Assembly: GCA_963556195.1 (NCBI GenBank)
Contig: OY744519.1
Location: forward strand, 109,164,032-109,228,031
Source of the DNA: Sepiola atlantica
Taxonomy: Eukaryota > Mollusca > Cephalopoda > Sepiida > Sepiolidae
DNA length: 64,000 nucleotides
Reading direction: 5' to 3'
The notes under the pieces were generated by a model. That model saw nothing but the letters and a program-made list of their open reading frames with translations, made no database searches and had not been told where the DNA came from. Shown here one piece after another: positions 44,090 through 55,329 of the stretch. Every line of letters begins with the position of its first letter. The stretch's first letter is position 1. The position numbers were made by a program, and so were the translations under genes.

Positions 44090-45150
44090 TCAACTTGCTA
44101 TAACTACATTATTTAATGTTATTTTTTTTATTTTACTAAAATATGATTTTAAGGTTACGGTGTAGATTAGAATACGGATAAGATTTTTTGAAAAGGCGAT
44201 AAAAATTGTATTTTTCAAAAGATTATATGATGCTGAACGTTTTGGAGTTAAAATCAATTTAGTATTACGCATGAAATTTGAAGATAAATACTTTTTAAAT
44301 GAGTAAATATGCTGGTATTATTGGATTTGTTCCTATTTGATAGGATCGAGGTTATTAGCTAAACATCGGAATGAAAAGTGCGATCGCTGAAAAGTAAACA
44401 CTTTTATTGACTTATATAAAAATAATTTAAATTAAAATATTTATAAAAATATTTGTTTCAAAACATAATTCTTGTGTTATCTTACAACACAAGTTTTTAA
44501 AGTAATATTTTTATAAATATTTTGAATTAAATATATTGAGAAAATGTTGTGAAACAAATAACTTTATTTAAGACTTTAAAATGTTTTCCTTATTTTTATG
44601 TTGCTATAGCACAAAAATTAAGTTTTTAAAGTAATATTTTTATGAATATTTTGAATTAAATATATTGAGAAAATGTTGTGAAACAAATAACTTTATTTAA
44701 GACTTTAAAATGTTTTCCATATTTTTATGTTGCTATAGCACACAAATTAAGTTTTTAAAGTAATATTTTTATAAATATTTTAATTTTGATCTATTAATAA
44801 AATGTTGTGAAACAAATATTTTTATAAATACTTTAATTTGTTAAATAAATTATTTTATAACTCACTAAAAGACTTTATTTCTTTTCATTACACATCGTTT
44901 CCGTTTCACTTTTTTGTATCGCCCATGACGCCATATTGGTAATAATTTAAAAAGTGTTAAAAGGTGTTTTTTTCCTGTCAATCCGTAATACTAATTTGAT
45001 TTTAACTTCAATACGTTCAGCATGTCATAATCTTTTAAGAAATATACAGTTTTTGAGCTATTGTATATTGTCTTTTCTGAAAATTTTTATCCATACTCTA
45101 ATCTACACCTTAACTGAGTTTAAGTAATAATAAGTAGTTTGCTAGCAATG
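44090..45150. repeat. 1-kb inverted-repeat element with internal tandem repeats
   Basis: The left arm (about 44090-44270) and right arm (about 44985-45150) are diverged inverted copies. Both read GGTGTAGATTAGA.TA.GGATA, AAAAGATTAT.A.ATGCTGAACGT and AGTTAAAATCAA.TTAGTATTACG inward. The centre holds about 2.5 units of a 128-bp tandem repeat starting AAGTTTTTAAAGTAATATTT at 44492, 44620 and 44749. No coding capacity. The terminal bases and target duplication could not be fixed. Confidence 0.85.
44492..44880 (+). repeat. 128-bp tandem repeat
   Basis: Units 1 and 2 are nearly identical (AAATATATTGAGAAAATGTT, GTTGCTATAGCACA); unit 3 is partial and more diverged. Confidence 0.92.
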
Positions 45151-45245
45151 CCGACACCCATTTCACTGTAAATAAAATACGATCATACGTGAGAAAATTA
45201 CACTGTTTTTTTAACACTAATAGTAACATTTTTGTTGTTATTTTT

Positions 45246-45410
45246 ACGTTTCGGCCGATGTAACATCCGAATAAGTTCGGAAATATACACCTGAAGAAGA
45301 TTAGAGGTTACATTGTGAAAATAATAACCAAGATAAGAACAGTAGTCCAAATAATCCAAATTATCCAAATAATCCAAATTATCCAAATTATCAATCTTCA
45401 TCTAAAAAAA
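45246..45410 (+). repeat. Penelope-type ends head to head, with (CCAAATTAT)n
   Basis: CGTTTCGGCCGATGTAAC (an inverted GAAACG end) is followed after a few bases by ACCTGAAGAAGATTAGAGGT, the direct form. After this come ATAAGAACAGTAGTCC and a CCAAATAAT/CCAAATTAT microsatellite. Related copies are at 54640-54740, 57950-58110 (minus strand) and 58255-58310. Confidence 0.7.
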
Positions 45411-45819
45411 TCCGAAACAGTAAAATTCCAGTATTTATGTGTGAAAGAGAAAGAGAAGAGGAGAAATTTTAAATTTTTTTCTTTTTCCTTAATTTAAAAT
45501 TTAATGTTGTGAGGGCTAACATCAAATATTAATGTGTTTGAAAAGTAATTAAACTAATTAAAATATAATTAAAAATAAAGAAATTGCTCACATCTTATGA
45601 AACATCATCCATGTGTATAAATATTTTATATTAGAAATTGAAAACCAAACAATGATGCAATTTTAAATTAATAAAATCATTTATTTATTCATTTAATTTT
45701 TTTTTAAGCTAAGACTTTCGATAAATATATCCTTCTCAAAGCCAGACTTTTTCCTTTTTTTTTTCTTTCTTTATTTTGTTGGTATTAAGTCCAGGCGATG
45801 TGTTGTATTTGAGTTAATT

Positions 45820-46155
45820 AATGCATCGTTTTGGTGCGAAAACCAACCACACGGTAGACAGAACACTTCAGTTCGTGACTCTTTCCCAAACAGATAAGAT
45901 GTGATCCTGCAATTCTCTGCTGTTGGACTAGCATTTAATCGACGAACTCCAGGAGAAAGATTATTTCACCTTCTCTACATTCACTCAACCCAATGTATTA
46001 TCCTTCATTTTGTTCCCGTGTTTCTCCCACATAAAACTACAACCCGCCTGTGCACTGTATTGTTCAATTGTATTACGTCATAAAGAAAAGTAACACCCTT
46101 CACTTTCATTTCTCTTTTTTTTCTCTTTTCACATCAGACAAACCATTTTCAATAT
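45820..46155 (+). repeat. 5' LTR (truncated) of the old Gypsy element
   Basis: From about 45825 the sequence follows the LTR at 54166-54570: CATCGTTTTGGTGCG, AGTTCGTGACTCTTTCCCAA, TCATTTTGTTCCCGTGTTTC and CGCCTGTGCACTGT. Its first 125 bases are missing or replaced. It ends just before the primer-binding site at 46156. Confidence 0.8.
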
Positions 46156-46168
46156 TGGTGACCTGACG
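46156..46168 (+). other. primer-binding site of the old Gypsy element
   Basis: TGGTGACCTGACG directly 3' of the LTR, one base different from the site of the non-autonomous element at 41191. Confidence 0.75.
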
Positions 46169-46169
46169 A

Positions 46170-48540
46170 ACATGCAACTTTCTGGCGGATTTGTTTGTTC
46201 TCTCCGTTTTGCTTAACCCTTTCAAGCAACACAAATCATACAATACCCAATTTACCTATCCTTTGTCCAGTTTTTGGCTTTTCACTCATCTAAAATTGGG
46301 AAACCCGATGTTTCTAGACTTCATGTAACCTTCTTCTTCTTCTTCAAAAAAAAAAAAAATCAGACATTTTTTCCTCATAACGGCAACTTATGACTCTGTC
46401 CACAGAATTTTTTTTTTTCCAGACTTTTAAAGATTTAAAAACTTCTAGGAGAAAAACAACACTCCATTTATACCAAGGATTTACGTGGGCACATTACGGT
46501 AAGTACATTTTAACACGGATTTTCTTATTCCTTACATGTTGTTTTCGTTGCAATTTATTCCAATTATATTTTTTTCGTTGGAGATTTCTAGTTCATTAGC
46601 ATTTTGATTCAGACAAAATAATAGGGAATAACGATGAAATCTGGTTGATTTAATTACAAATACATTTTCCATTGCTAATAAATTGCAATTGAATTAAGAT
46701 TTATTACGATTTTTAGAATTTGTAATGCTATAACGTATTTTCTGCTTTCTTGCACACTTTTTAAATGTTCCAAGTGGCATCCATCTAGCCCTTTCATGGT
46801 TTATTCCTAATGGCTAACTCACATCCAAGTTAATCGCTTTCAAATAACTATAATTCTAAGCCATCCTGTATGGTGTAGACTTATGTTGTCAGGATTATGG
46901 TTTTGCATTAACGTTTTCTCACATATTTTTACCAAATATGTGTGACAAAGTATCCGGGGCCATGGGGATCGGGTACCCTGGTTACGCGCTAGTATGCATC
47001 TTGGTGATGATGTTAGGCCCTGCATAGAGACGAAGTGGAGATATAAAACTAGTATATATTCGACGTGAAACGAACTTATTCAAACAATGGAAAAAGGCGC
47101 CGGGCTGTCTGGCAGAGTCGTGTTTGCCAGTCAATACCGATCACCATTGCAACAGGAAGAAGCGGTCCAGATGGAAGTTAAGGATTTAGCAAAATCCATA
47201 ATCTTAGATTTAACTCCAATAATATCAATAGAGCGATGCTTGTTCTGTTTAATTGGGCAGATAATCATCTAGGCCTGTCATCGTTAATTACGGCAGACAG
47301 CCTTCGGCCCACACAGCGAGAAGGAAAAGGTAATTGTTTTATGATAACACTAAGCCAGAGAGGAATTCCATTTTATTTTAGGGGTAAGGGAGTAAGACGC
47401 CCATCCTCCCAACCCCTGAGAGAGGAAGAGACGCAGAGAGAAATATGGTAGGGGAAGAGTGTGTGACGATAGACATTTTCAATAAGAGACTGTGCGTTTT
47501 GACGCACAAAAAGATAGAGACGACGAGAGAGCCAGTCATGAGTCGGACATCGCTCGGTGCGTGCCGTGCGACAACGAATAGAAAACTGGACGATCCCCAC
47601 CATCGTTTTCTTAGCCAATTAATTTACGACTAAACCACCACTTGTAAACGAATTTACACACACGGAGAACCAATGTGATAACTTAGAGAAAACGACATTT
47701 ACAATACGATAGACATTACTCCAGTGTAAAATCAATTCTTTTTTTTATTGTTATTAATAATTACTCTTCCATACAAAAACCCCGACCGAGTTGTTGAACA
47801 TTGTTCTTTTCCATTTGTTCCACTTTGAATGATCTTTCGTCCTCACAGAGCCAACCGATTGCTGTTCGCCCAGTGGTCGCTCGTGGATATAAACAGTTTC
47901 AACGTGGGAGTTGGACGAGATGACGAGATTGACGAAGTCATCATCATAATCGTCGCCATCCCGGAGAAATTTCGATCGACATATTTTTTTATTGCCACTA
48001 CGACGATCGGCTGAAGTGTGTTCATGATCTGGCAAGATCTGTGCACGCGTGTGGGGTTCACACATTGGCAACACGACCAGGATATCATACACCTGTGTGT
48101 GTGGTTGCCAACGATCCCCACGGTGCAGAGAGAGAGCCTCGTGTGGGGTTTCATATATGTATGCCATCTTAAATTTCGCCATTTTTCACTCTCCGCATGC
48201 TATTTTTACGCGCCTATTTTTCGTAATTCAATTAATACAGTATACATTCCTTCTTGCCTCAATGCATGATATTTTCCGTTCACGTTATTTGTAGCCGCCT
48301 AGCACTATATTTTCACATATTTTCCAGATTTAGGCACATTTTGTGATACAATGCATTAATCCCACGCACTTACTCGCAACAGTGCTTATCCACATGCATT
48401 CCTTCCTACGCAAAACAGTAGAGATCGACCTTGACTCCTCCATGCATGCAACAGCACACACTGACTTGTGCTCCACGCTTGCCACAGTGTATAATCACAC
48501 GGACTACTGATTTCAACCTCAGTATGTAACCGTTATCCAA
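46170..48540 (+). other. leader/gag region of the old Gypsy, unreadable
   Basis: Position implies leader and gag, but no nucleocapsid motif or continuous frame survives. The middle (47040-48200) has higher GC than most of the window and may include an unrelated insertion; a 142-codon minus-strand frame at 47754-48182 has no recognisable domain. Confidence 0.4.
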
Positions 48541-48554
48541 TACCCACGTAGAGT

Positions 48555-49660
48555 CAAGTTGTATGATCCTTGGACTTGCAACAACGCAAAGCTTTCATGT
48601 GGATCTGTATCATTGCTAACGTTCCTACCACCCCATCTTAGGTGCTGTTTCTTACACCACTTTTACTTGATGGTGGACTTGCGTAGACGAAGACTGACCG
48701 ATTCTAGCACTAACCTGTCATTATCTGGTAAAAAAGCTTCTGAACAGCTTATTAGCCCTGTATGTTTTATTGCTTCTGCAGCTGACCTAACAAACTTGAA
48801 TTTTGAGATAAACAAACTTGATCATTCTACGATGCATTTCATAATTATAGAGACAACATTCTTATAGCTAGCACCTCCCCGAGGAATATTTGAAACATTT
48901 CTGCATTCTTTTTGAGCGTTTGCAGCGTTATCGTGTTGGGATAAACCCGGTTGAATGTACTTTTGGTGCCACAAGTCTAGTTTTCTTGAGTCATGTAATA
49001 AACTCGGAAGGTATTTCACCCCTTCCTAAAAATGTCAAAGCTCTGATCGATCTACATCCTCCAACTTCATTACATCAATGACAACATTTTCATGAACTAT
49101 CACAGACGTTTCATTCCCTGTTGTACTGACATACCCACTCCTCTGACAGATCTGTTGAAAAATAGAAAAAAGAAAGATGAACCCATTTCACTTGATAACT
49201 ACCAGCTTAAAGCCTTTTATGAGGCAAAGAAAAAAAGCTTGCAGATACATCATCAACAACAGATTCAACCGTTGTCATATTTTTCATAGATTGACTCTTA
49301 TTTTACAGTACTTTCAAACGTGAACTTTTGGCTATTTACTTAGCTATTAAACATTTTCGCCATGCATTGGAAGGTCAGCAATTTGCCATTTATACTGATC
49401 ATCATTCACTTATGTTCGCTCTACATGCTAAGCAGGACAGGTATTCTCCCCATGAATCAAGACATTTGGACTTCATTTCTCAGTTCTCCAGCGACATACG
49501 GCATATATCCAGTTCACAGAACATTGCTGCAAATGCATTATCTCATCTACCCATCGGCGCTATCTCTTCACCAGAAGATATTGACCTCCGTCAAACAGCT
49601 CTGAATCAGCCAGCCTTAGAGAATCTGAACATTTACATTTCCTGAAGTAATTAACTACCA
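48555..49660 (+). pseudogene. old Gypsy pol remnant: protease end, RT thumb, RNase H
   Basis: The frames read a protease-region tail (HHFYLMVDLRRRRLTDSSTN, near 48650-48720). RT connection motifs follow: FERLQRYRVGINPVECTFGA with FLSHVINSEGISPLPKNVKA (48905-49045), then a NYHRRFIP..TPLTDLLK box (49095-49160). RNase H pieces are LLAIYLAIKHFRHALEG (near 49325-49375), IYTDHHSLMFALHAKQDRYS and HLDFISQFSSDIRHISS (49390-49515), ending in ANALSHLP. The palm with the catalytic aspartates and the integrase are missing. Stops and frameshifts separate the pieces. A younger Gypsy sits just downstream, at 50005. Confidence 0.88.
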
Positions 49661-50004
49661 TTTCTACAATTTTGCACCTGCATGTGTAAAATTCTCTTTT
49701 TGAATGAACCTTGTTCCATTTTGAAAACATTTGTAATTCTTTCACTTTTCAGCAAATGAACATTTGCATTTTTATGCAATAACTGAACATTTTTCACCTT
49801 TGAACAATTTTCTCTTCTCACTTCAGATTGTTACATTTTTGCTTCTTTTTTCAGCAACAAAGACATTTTTCTATTGGCAGCAGAACACAGCCATTCTTGT
49901 TCAAGTTTATCAATCATATAATCTATTTTTGCTTATTCATGTTCTTTCCATTTTTATTTCATGTGCGGCTACAATCAATAAAGTTTCTCTTGTTTTATCG
50001 GCTA
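49661..50004 (+). other. remainder of the old element before the nested insertion
   Basis: T-rich, no motif. Ends in the GGCTA target duplication (50000-50004). Confidence 0.4.
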
Positions 50005-50206
50005 TGTGATGAAAAGAGAACTCTTCTATCTCCTTCTATGTTTCGGAAGTGAATTACTTCCCTTGATCACTCTTTCTTTTTTTAGTCAGCCATTGTTTCT
50101 CGTAGAGACTAGATTCCTGCGTAGATCTTTGTCGAATAAAGCTTCTTCAAGCAAACTCAGTCTTCTTAAACTCATTCTATTCTATCCTTTTGACTAACAC
50201 ATTACA
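50005..50206 (+). repeat. 5' LTR of the nested Gypsy
   Basis: TGTGATGAAAAG to CTAACACATTACA. Contains TAGATCTTTGTCGAATAAA (50122-50140), which is the exact complement of the primer-binding site; it includes the AATAAA signal. Confidence 0.96.
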
Positions 50207-50207
50207 A

Positions 50208-50226
50208 TTTATTCGACAAAGATCTA
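50208..50226 (+). other. self-complementary primer-binding site
   Basis: TTTATTCGACAAAGATCTA begins two bases after the LTR. It is a perfect 19-base reverse complement of LTR positions 50122-50140 (and 54056-54074). No TGG start, as a tRNA primer would need, is present. This is the arrangement of self-primed elements such as Tf1 and sushi. Confidence 0.85.
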
Positions 50227-50228
50227 AG

Positions 50229-50753
50229 ATGGAAAAATATCTCAAGCCTGAACGATTGGACATAGACCCGTCAAAACTGGACGCTGCCGACACGTGGCGA
50301 CACTGGAAGAGGTCTTTCAACATTTTTCTTGGTGCTGTCAACGGTTCTCAACTAACGGACGAGTTAAAACTGAATTTGTTAATCAACCTCGTGTCTCCGT
50401 CAATTTTTAAACACATATCGAACATCGGTGATTATCATTCGACTATGAACGTCCTGGAAGAAGTTTTAGTCCAGCCCCAAAACAACATTTTCTGCCGGCA
50501 TTTATTGGCAACTCGTCAGCAACAGGCCAACGAAAGCATGGACCAATATTTACAGTCTCTAAAAACACTCTCTAAGGACTGTGATTTCCAGACCGTGACA
50601 GCTATACAGGCGAAGGATGAGTACATCAGGGATGCATTCATAAATGGGATTTCGTCATCCCACATCAGACAAAGACTCTTAGAAAACAAACGTCTTGACT
50701 TACACACGGCGTACAACCAGACATTAACACTCAAGACAGCCCAAAACAATTAA
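50229..50753 (+). pseudogene. Gag of the nested Gypsy
   Basis: ATG at 50229, two bases after the primer-binding site, opens a 174-codon capsid-like frame: DTWRHWKRSFNIFLGAV near the start and a QQQANESMDQYLQSLKTL helix near residue 110. It has no membrane segment. A stop at 50751 appears to follow an indel; the next frame reads on to a zinc-knuckle region, C-F-F-C-G then H at 50875-50903 and, after another shift, CKNCKRKGNFARVC (50913-50954), in which the usual H is N. Nucleocapsid function is therefore doubtful in this copy. Confidence 0.85.
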
Positions 50754-50885
50754 CTTTGTATGCTCAGTCGGACTCCTTGGCTGCCTTGGTCTCCACTGCT
50801 GAAAAAGAAGAATCGAAGGACGACCAGTCTACATATAAGGAGCAACCCACGATAGCGGCACTCTCTGGACAGAAATGTTTTTTCT

Positions 50886-53821
50886 GTGGAAACCCGAGAC
50901 ATTAAAAACTCTATTTGTAAAAATTGCAAAAGAAAAGGGAATTTTGCTCGTGTTTGCAGGTCACCTACAGCGGCTGCTATCAATTATGGTGAGTCCCTTC
51001 TTGCTTCATCGGTTCCTTTTAACTCCTCGGAGAGTCTATCTAGTTCGTCCTTATGGGGGAAAATCAAAGGTGAGTCTATGCAGATACTCGTCGATACAGG
51101 GAGCTCCGAGAATTTTGTTCATCCGGATAAAGTTAGGGGGCTCGGTTTGGCGGTCACGCCAAGCAATGAGAGGATTTTGATGGCTAGCCGTTCTCATTCG
51201 TCCTCTACTCTCCGGCACTGTGTCGTGTCTCTCACTCTGAGAGATAGGGAGTACAGGAATGTGAAACTATCAATTATGGCCAACCTATGCTGTGACATCA
51301 TTCTCGGGAATAAATTTCTATGCCAACACTCCTCAGTGGAAATACTTTTTGGAGGACCCCTCCCCCTCTCACTGTTTGTAGACTGACCACCATTAAAAAT
51401 ATCCCTTACCCCTCTCTGTTTACCAATCTAACCTCGGACTGTCGCCCGATAGCTGTTAAATCCAGGAGACATACTCTACCTGATGCTAAATTTATCCAAT
51501 TGGAAATCTCCCGTATGCTAAAGGAAGGTATCATAGAGCCCTCTCAATCCCCATGGCGAACCCAAACGCTTGTGGTATCTCCTGAAAATACAAAAAGAGA
51601 CTTGTTGTGGATTACTCCCAAACAATAAATCGGTTTACTCTCCTTGACCCTTATCCTCTTCCTCGAATGGAGGACATGATAAATGAGATTGCCACTTACA
51701 AAATATTCAGCACTCTTGATCTAACCAGTGCTTACAATCAGGTTGCTATCAAGCCGGAAGAACGAAAATACACAGCCTTCGAAGCTTCTGGATCTCTGTA
51801 TCAGTTTCGTCGAATCCCGTTTGGAGTAACCAATGGAGTAGCAAGTTTTCAATCGATGACATCATCAAGTGAGAAGACCTTCGAGGAACCTATGTTTACA
51901 TTGACAACGTTACCATTTGTGGAGAAGATCAGGCTATGCATGATACTAATTTGAAAGAGTTCATGAATGCAGTAGCGAAGTATGAACTGACGCTGAACAA
52001 AGACAAGTGTTACGACTCACTTACTTCTGTAGACTTACTTGGGTATACAATAAGCAAGGGCTCAGTAAGACCTGACTCTGATAGGCTCAAGGGATTGATG
52101 AACTTGCCAGTACCTCAAGATCTTCCTTCTCTTCGCCGAGCAATGGGATGTTCTCTCACTATTCTAAGGTGGATCTCGAACTTCTCTGAAAAACTACACT
52201 CCCTTACAAAAGTTACCAATTTTCCCCTCACTAGGGAACAAGCAGACGCCTTCAGGTACCTGAAGAAGGAAATTGCAAAATCATCCCTGATAGCCATAGA
52301 CTCTTCTCTCCCTCTCGAGGTCGAAACCGATGCTTCGGAACATGCGATTGCTGTCTCTTTAATCCAAAACTATTGGCCCGTGGTTTTCTTTTCAAGAACT
52401 TTAACGTCTGCCGAGCAGAAGCACTCCTCTGTTGAAAAGGAGGCCTACTCTATTGTCGAGGCGATTCAAAAATGGCGACACTTACTGCTCAGGAAGCATT
52501 TTAAACTAATCATAGATCAAAAATCTGTATCTTTTATGTTCAACCCTGAAGGCAAAAGCAAAATAAAAAATGAGAAGATAACAAGATGGAAGTTGGAACT
52601 TGCCTGTTTTAGCTATGACATTGCATATCGCCCCGGGAAACAAAACGCTGCTGCAGACGCCTTGTCTTGCATTTGCTCTACTACCACCTCTGCCAACAAG
52701 TTACACACCTTGCACTCAGACTTATGTCACCCGGGTGTCACCCGAATGTTACATTTTGTCAGGAGCAAGAATCTGCCATACTCTGTGGAAGATGTAAGAG
52801 TGGTAATAAGAGGTTGTAAAGTTTGTTCGGAGATAAAACCGAGATTCCTTAATGCGGCACCTCAGACTCTCATAAAAGCGAGTCAACCATTTGAAAGACT
52901 AAGCGTAGACTTCAAAGGACCATTACCTTTGAACCGCTACATACTAACAGTGGTTGATGAATACTCTCGCTTCCCCTTCGCTTTCCCTTGTGTTGATGTC
53001 TCAGCCGCAACTGTCCGGAAACATCTAACTAATCTATTTTCTGTTTTCGGAAATCCTTCTTTTGTACACTCTGATCGTGGTACGGCTTTCATGTCAGGTG
53101 AACTAAAGGAATTCCTGCTTTCCAGAGGCATTGCTACCAGTCGAACGACCGCCTTTAATCCTCAAGGTAGCGGACAAGTGGAGAGATACAACGGCATCAT
53201 CTGGCAAACAGTAAGCCTGGCTCTCCGGTCGAGAAATCTCCCTATTATCAATTGGGAAAAAGTGCTAGCTGTAGCCCTCCACAGTATCCGCTCATTTCTC
53301 TCCACCTCCACTAATTGCACTCCCAATGAACGTCTCTTCAACTTCCAAAGGATATCCGCTATTGGAGATTCCATACCTACATGGTTAACGAAAGCGACAT
53401 CTGTCCTCTTAAAGCGGTATGTACGTGGAAGCAAATACGAGCCCCTAGTAGAGCCCGTTCACATACTTGAAGTCAATCCCAGGTATGCTCGCGTACGTTT
53501 CAATAATAGATGAGAGACGACAGTGTCCCTATGCCACATATGGGGTGATGGAACGGGCAGTCTGGATACGGAAATTGATCCTATGCCAGAAAACCAAGAG
53601 ATACAGACTGCACCTCTCCAGTCTAATATTTCTCCCATTCATCCTCTGCCGAGAACTCATGAAAACTCCATCGCTGAGAATTAAGTTCCTACTCCTCCTC
53701 ACTCCCCACACTCTGAGGGTGGCCCGAGGATATCTTCAGAAGATGTCAATGTGCCGAATCTTCGACGCTCTACCAGAATCCGTCGAAGTCCTCAGTATTT
53801 AACTGAAAACTATCAGCTTTG
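50886..53821 (+). pseudogene. Pol of the nested Gypsy (protease, RT, RNase H, integrase)
   Basis: Protease: ILVDTGSSENFVHPDKV (catalytic D at 51093). RT start: SRMLKEGIIEPSQSPW in a shifted frame, then PLPRMEDMI and LDLTSAYNQVAI (51650-51750) in another. The catalytic box reads VYIDNVTIC (D at 51903, N at 51906, so YxDN rather than YxDD). RNase H: VETDASEHA and ALSCI at its end, from a long intact frame 51936-53513. Integrase: a zinc-binding HPG...CKVC, then the catalytic D of VDFKGPL, D of HSDRGTAF and E of VERYNG. A TGA (53511) and a TAA interrupt a C-terminal basic tail ending near 53821. No chromodomain is evident. Confidence 0.93.
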
Positions 53822-53938
53822 AACTTTTGTTTGATTTTCTCTTTTTCAGTTTAATCAGAGATACCCCCCTGAGAGTCTTTAGAACCCTTCTTCCCAAGTC
53901 GAACACACAGCCTTGATCCTTCCCTGGGTGGCGGAGAA

Positions 53939-54140
53939 TGTGATGAAAAGAGAACTCTTCTATCTCCTTCTATGCTTCGGAAGTGAATTACTTCTCTTGA
54001 TCACTCTTTCTTTTTTTAGTCAGCCATTGTTTCTCGTAGAGACTAGATCCCTGCATAGATCTTTGTCGAATAAAGCTTCTTCAAGCAAACGCAGTCTTCT
54101 TAAACTCATTCTATTCTATCCTTTTGACTAACTCATTACA
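53939..54140 (+). repeat. 3' LTR of the nested Gypsy
   Basis: Matches the 5' LTR with six substitutions; keeps the self-priming segment unchanged. Followed by GGCTA. Confidence 0.96.
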
Positions 54141-54153
54141 GGCTAAAAGCCTA

Positions 54154-54162
54154 AACAGGGGG
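54154..54162 (+). other. polypurine tract of the old Gypsy
   Basis: AACAGGGGG, three bases before the 3' LTR start; it belongs to the outer element because it follows the GGCTA duplication. Confidence 0.6.
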
Positions 54163-54165
54163 TTA

Positions 54166-54570
54166 TGTGGCAGCTTACATGAATGAACTCCTTTCTATCA
54201 GCAGTGAGTTGTGATTCGGCTGGCCGGTTATGTAACCATCGCCTGTTCACTGCTCGAACAAGAATGAGATTCATACGCGATAAATCGTTTTGGCGTAAAC
54301 GCAAACCACGCGATAAACAGAACATTTCAGTTCGTGACTCTTTACCAAACAGACAAGATGTTCTCTGCCGGGCCGACGGCAGAAGAATCGACGAACTATA
54401 AAGTTTATTTCATCTTGTATACATTCACCATACTCAACCCAATGTATCATCATTCATTTTGTTCCCGTGTTTCTCTCACATAAAACCACTACTCGCCTGT
54501 GCACTGTGTTCAATTGTATTACGTTGTAAAGAAAAGTAACGCCATTCTCTTTCATTTCTCCTTTTATTCT
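54166..54570 (+). repeat. 3' LTR of the old Gypsy element
   Basis: Starts TGTGGCAGCTTACATG. Shares long blocks with 45825-46120 and, on the minus strand, with the solo LTR at 6900-7361. Its last 30 or so bases differ from the 5' copy, so the end may be truncated. Confidence 0.8.
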
Positions 54571-54634
54571 TTGTAAACGAAGACCAATAAAGTTGTTATA
54601 AATAATAGAAATGGACTACGTCTCATTTTCTATA

Positions 54635-54745
54635 TACCTGAAGAAGGTCGGAGGTTTCATCGGCCGAAACGTTGTGAGAATAACATCCAAGATGAGAACA
54701 GTAGTTCGAATGATCCAAGTAATACAAACTACTTGGATTTTTTTT
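54635..54745 (+). repeat. Penelope-type end with hammerhead-like core
   Basis: CTGAAGA, A, then GGTCG pairing with CGGCC, then GAAACG, with an ATAACATCC further on; then GATGAGAACAGTAGT and ATCCAAGT. This is the CTGANGA / stem II / GAAA order of a hammerhead with one extra A, so activity is doubtful. Confidence 0.6.
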
Positions 54746-55325
54746 ATAGGAATACTAATAGTTTATGACTATTGAGATTTACACACTATACAATTAGATT
54801 AGTTCGTTCCGGTCATTTCCAGTTTTTTCCTCTTTTTTCTGGTCATTAAATACACCCGTTATTTGCCAATTTATTTAATCTTCCTAATTTTGTTTTGCAC
54901 TTCATTTTATATAATTTTAGAAGAGGATTAAAAGAATATATACTAATGGCTCAAATTAAGTGATTTTAAAAGCTTCGAGAGGATTATCCCAAATAAGCTG
55001 CAACACCTAATAAAGATTAACTGTGAAAACATTGTGTATATAAGCAGCAAAATCAGCAAATATAAACACAACGCAACAAATGAAAATCATGTAAAAAACA
55101 TTTTCGTGGCAAAGTTTTTAGAATAAGACTTCCATTTATTTATTTGTTTATTTTTTAAATTCATCCCAACAAAAATCTAGGAATCTCCATTTTTAACCAT
55201 CTTCACTCAACTCATTTCCTTAAAGAAAAATCATTGCACAGAACATCTTCCACTTTATAATAAAGAGCAATTTGTATTCATTTGTAAATATATATCCATT
55301 CCGTCACACAAAAAGTCTATTTTTA
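54746..55325. other. no recognised feature
   Basis: AT-rich DNA; nothing could be supported. Confidence 0.4.
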
Positions 55326-55329
55326 TAAG

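Larger units (their letters stand above)
50005..54140 (+). mobile_element. complete nested Gypsy (Ty3) LTR retrotransposon
   Basis: 4,136 bp bounded by 202-bp LTRs (50005-50206, 53939-54140; six differences by eye, about 97% identical). A GGCTA target duplication lies at 50000-50004 and 54141-54145. Order: gag, protease, RT, RNase H, integrase (Ty3/Gypsy order). It sits within the old Gypsy between its pol remnant and its 3' LTR. The coding region has at least four frameshifts and several stops, although the LTRs are still similar. The primer-binding site is self-complementary to the LTR, not tRNA-like. Confidence 0.96.

Noticed and set aside
47754..48182. 142-codon minus-strand frame in a GC-richer patch
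   Set aside because: No domain recognised; overlaps equally long frames on the other strand within the decayed Gypsy leader/gag region.
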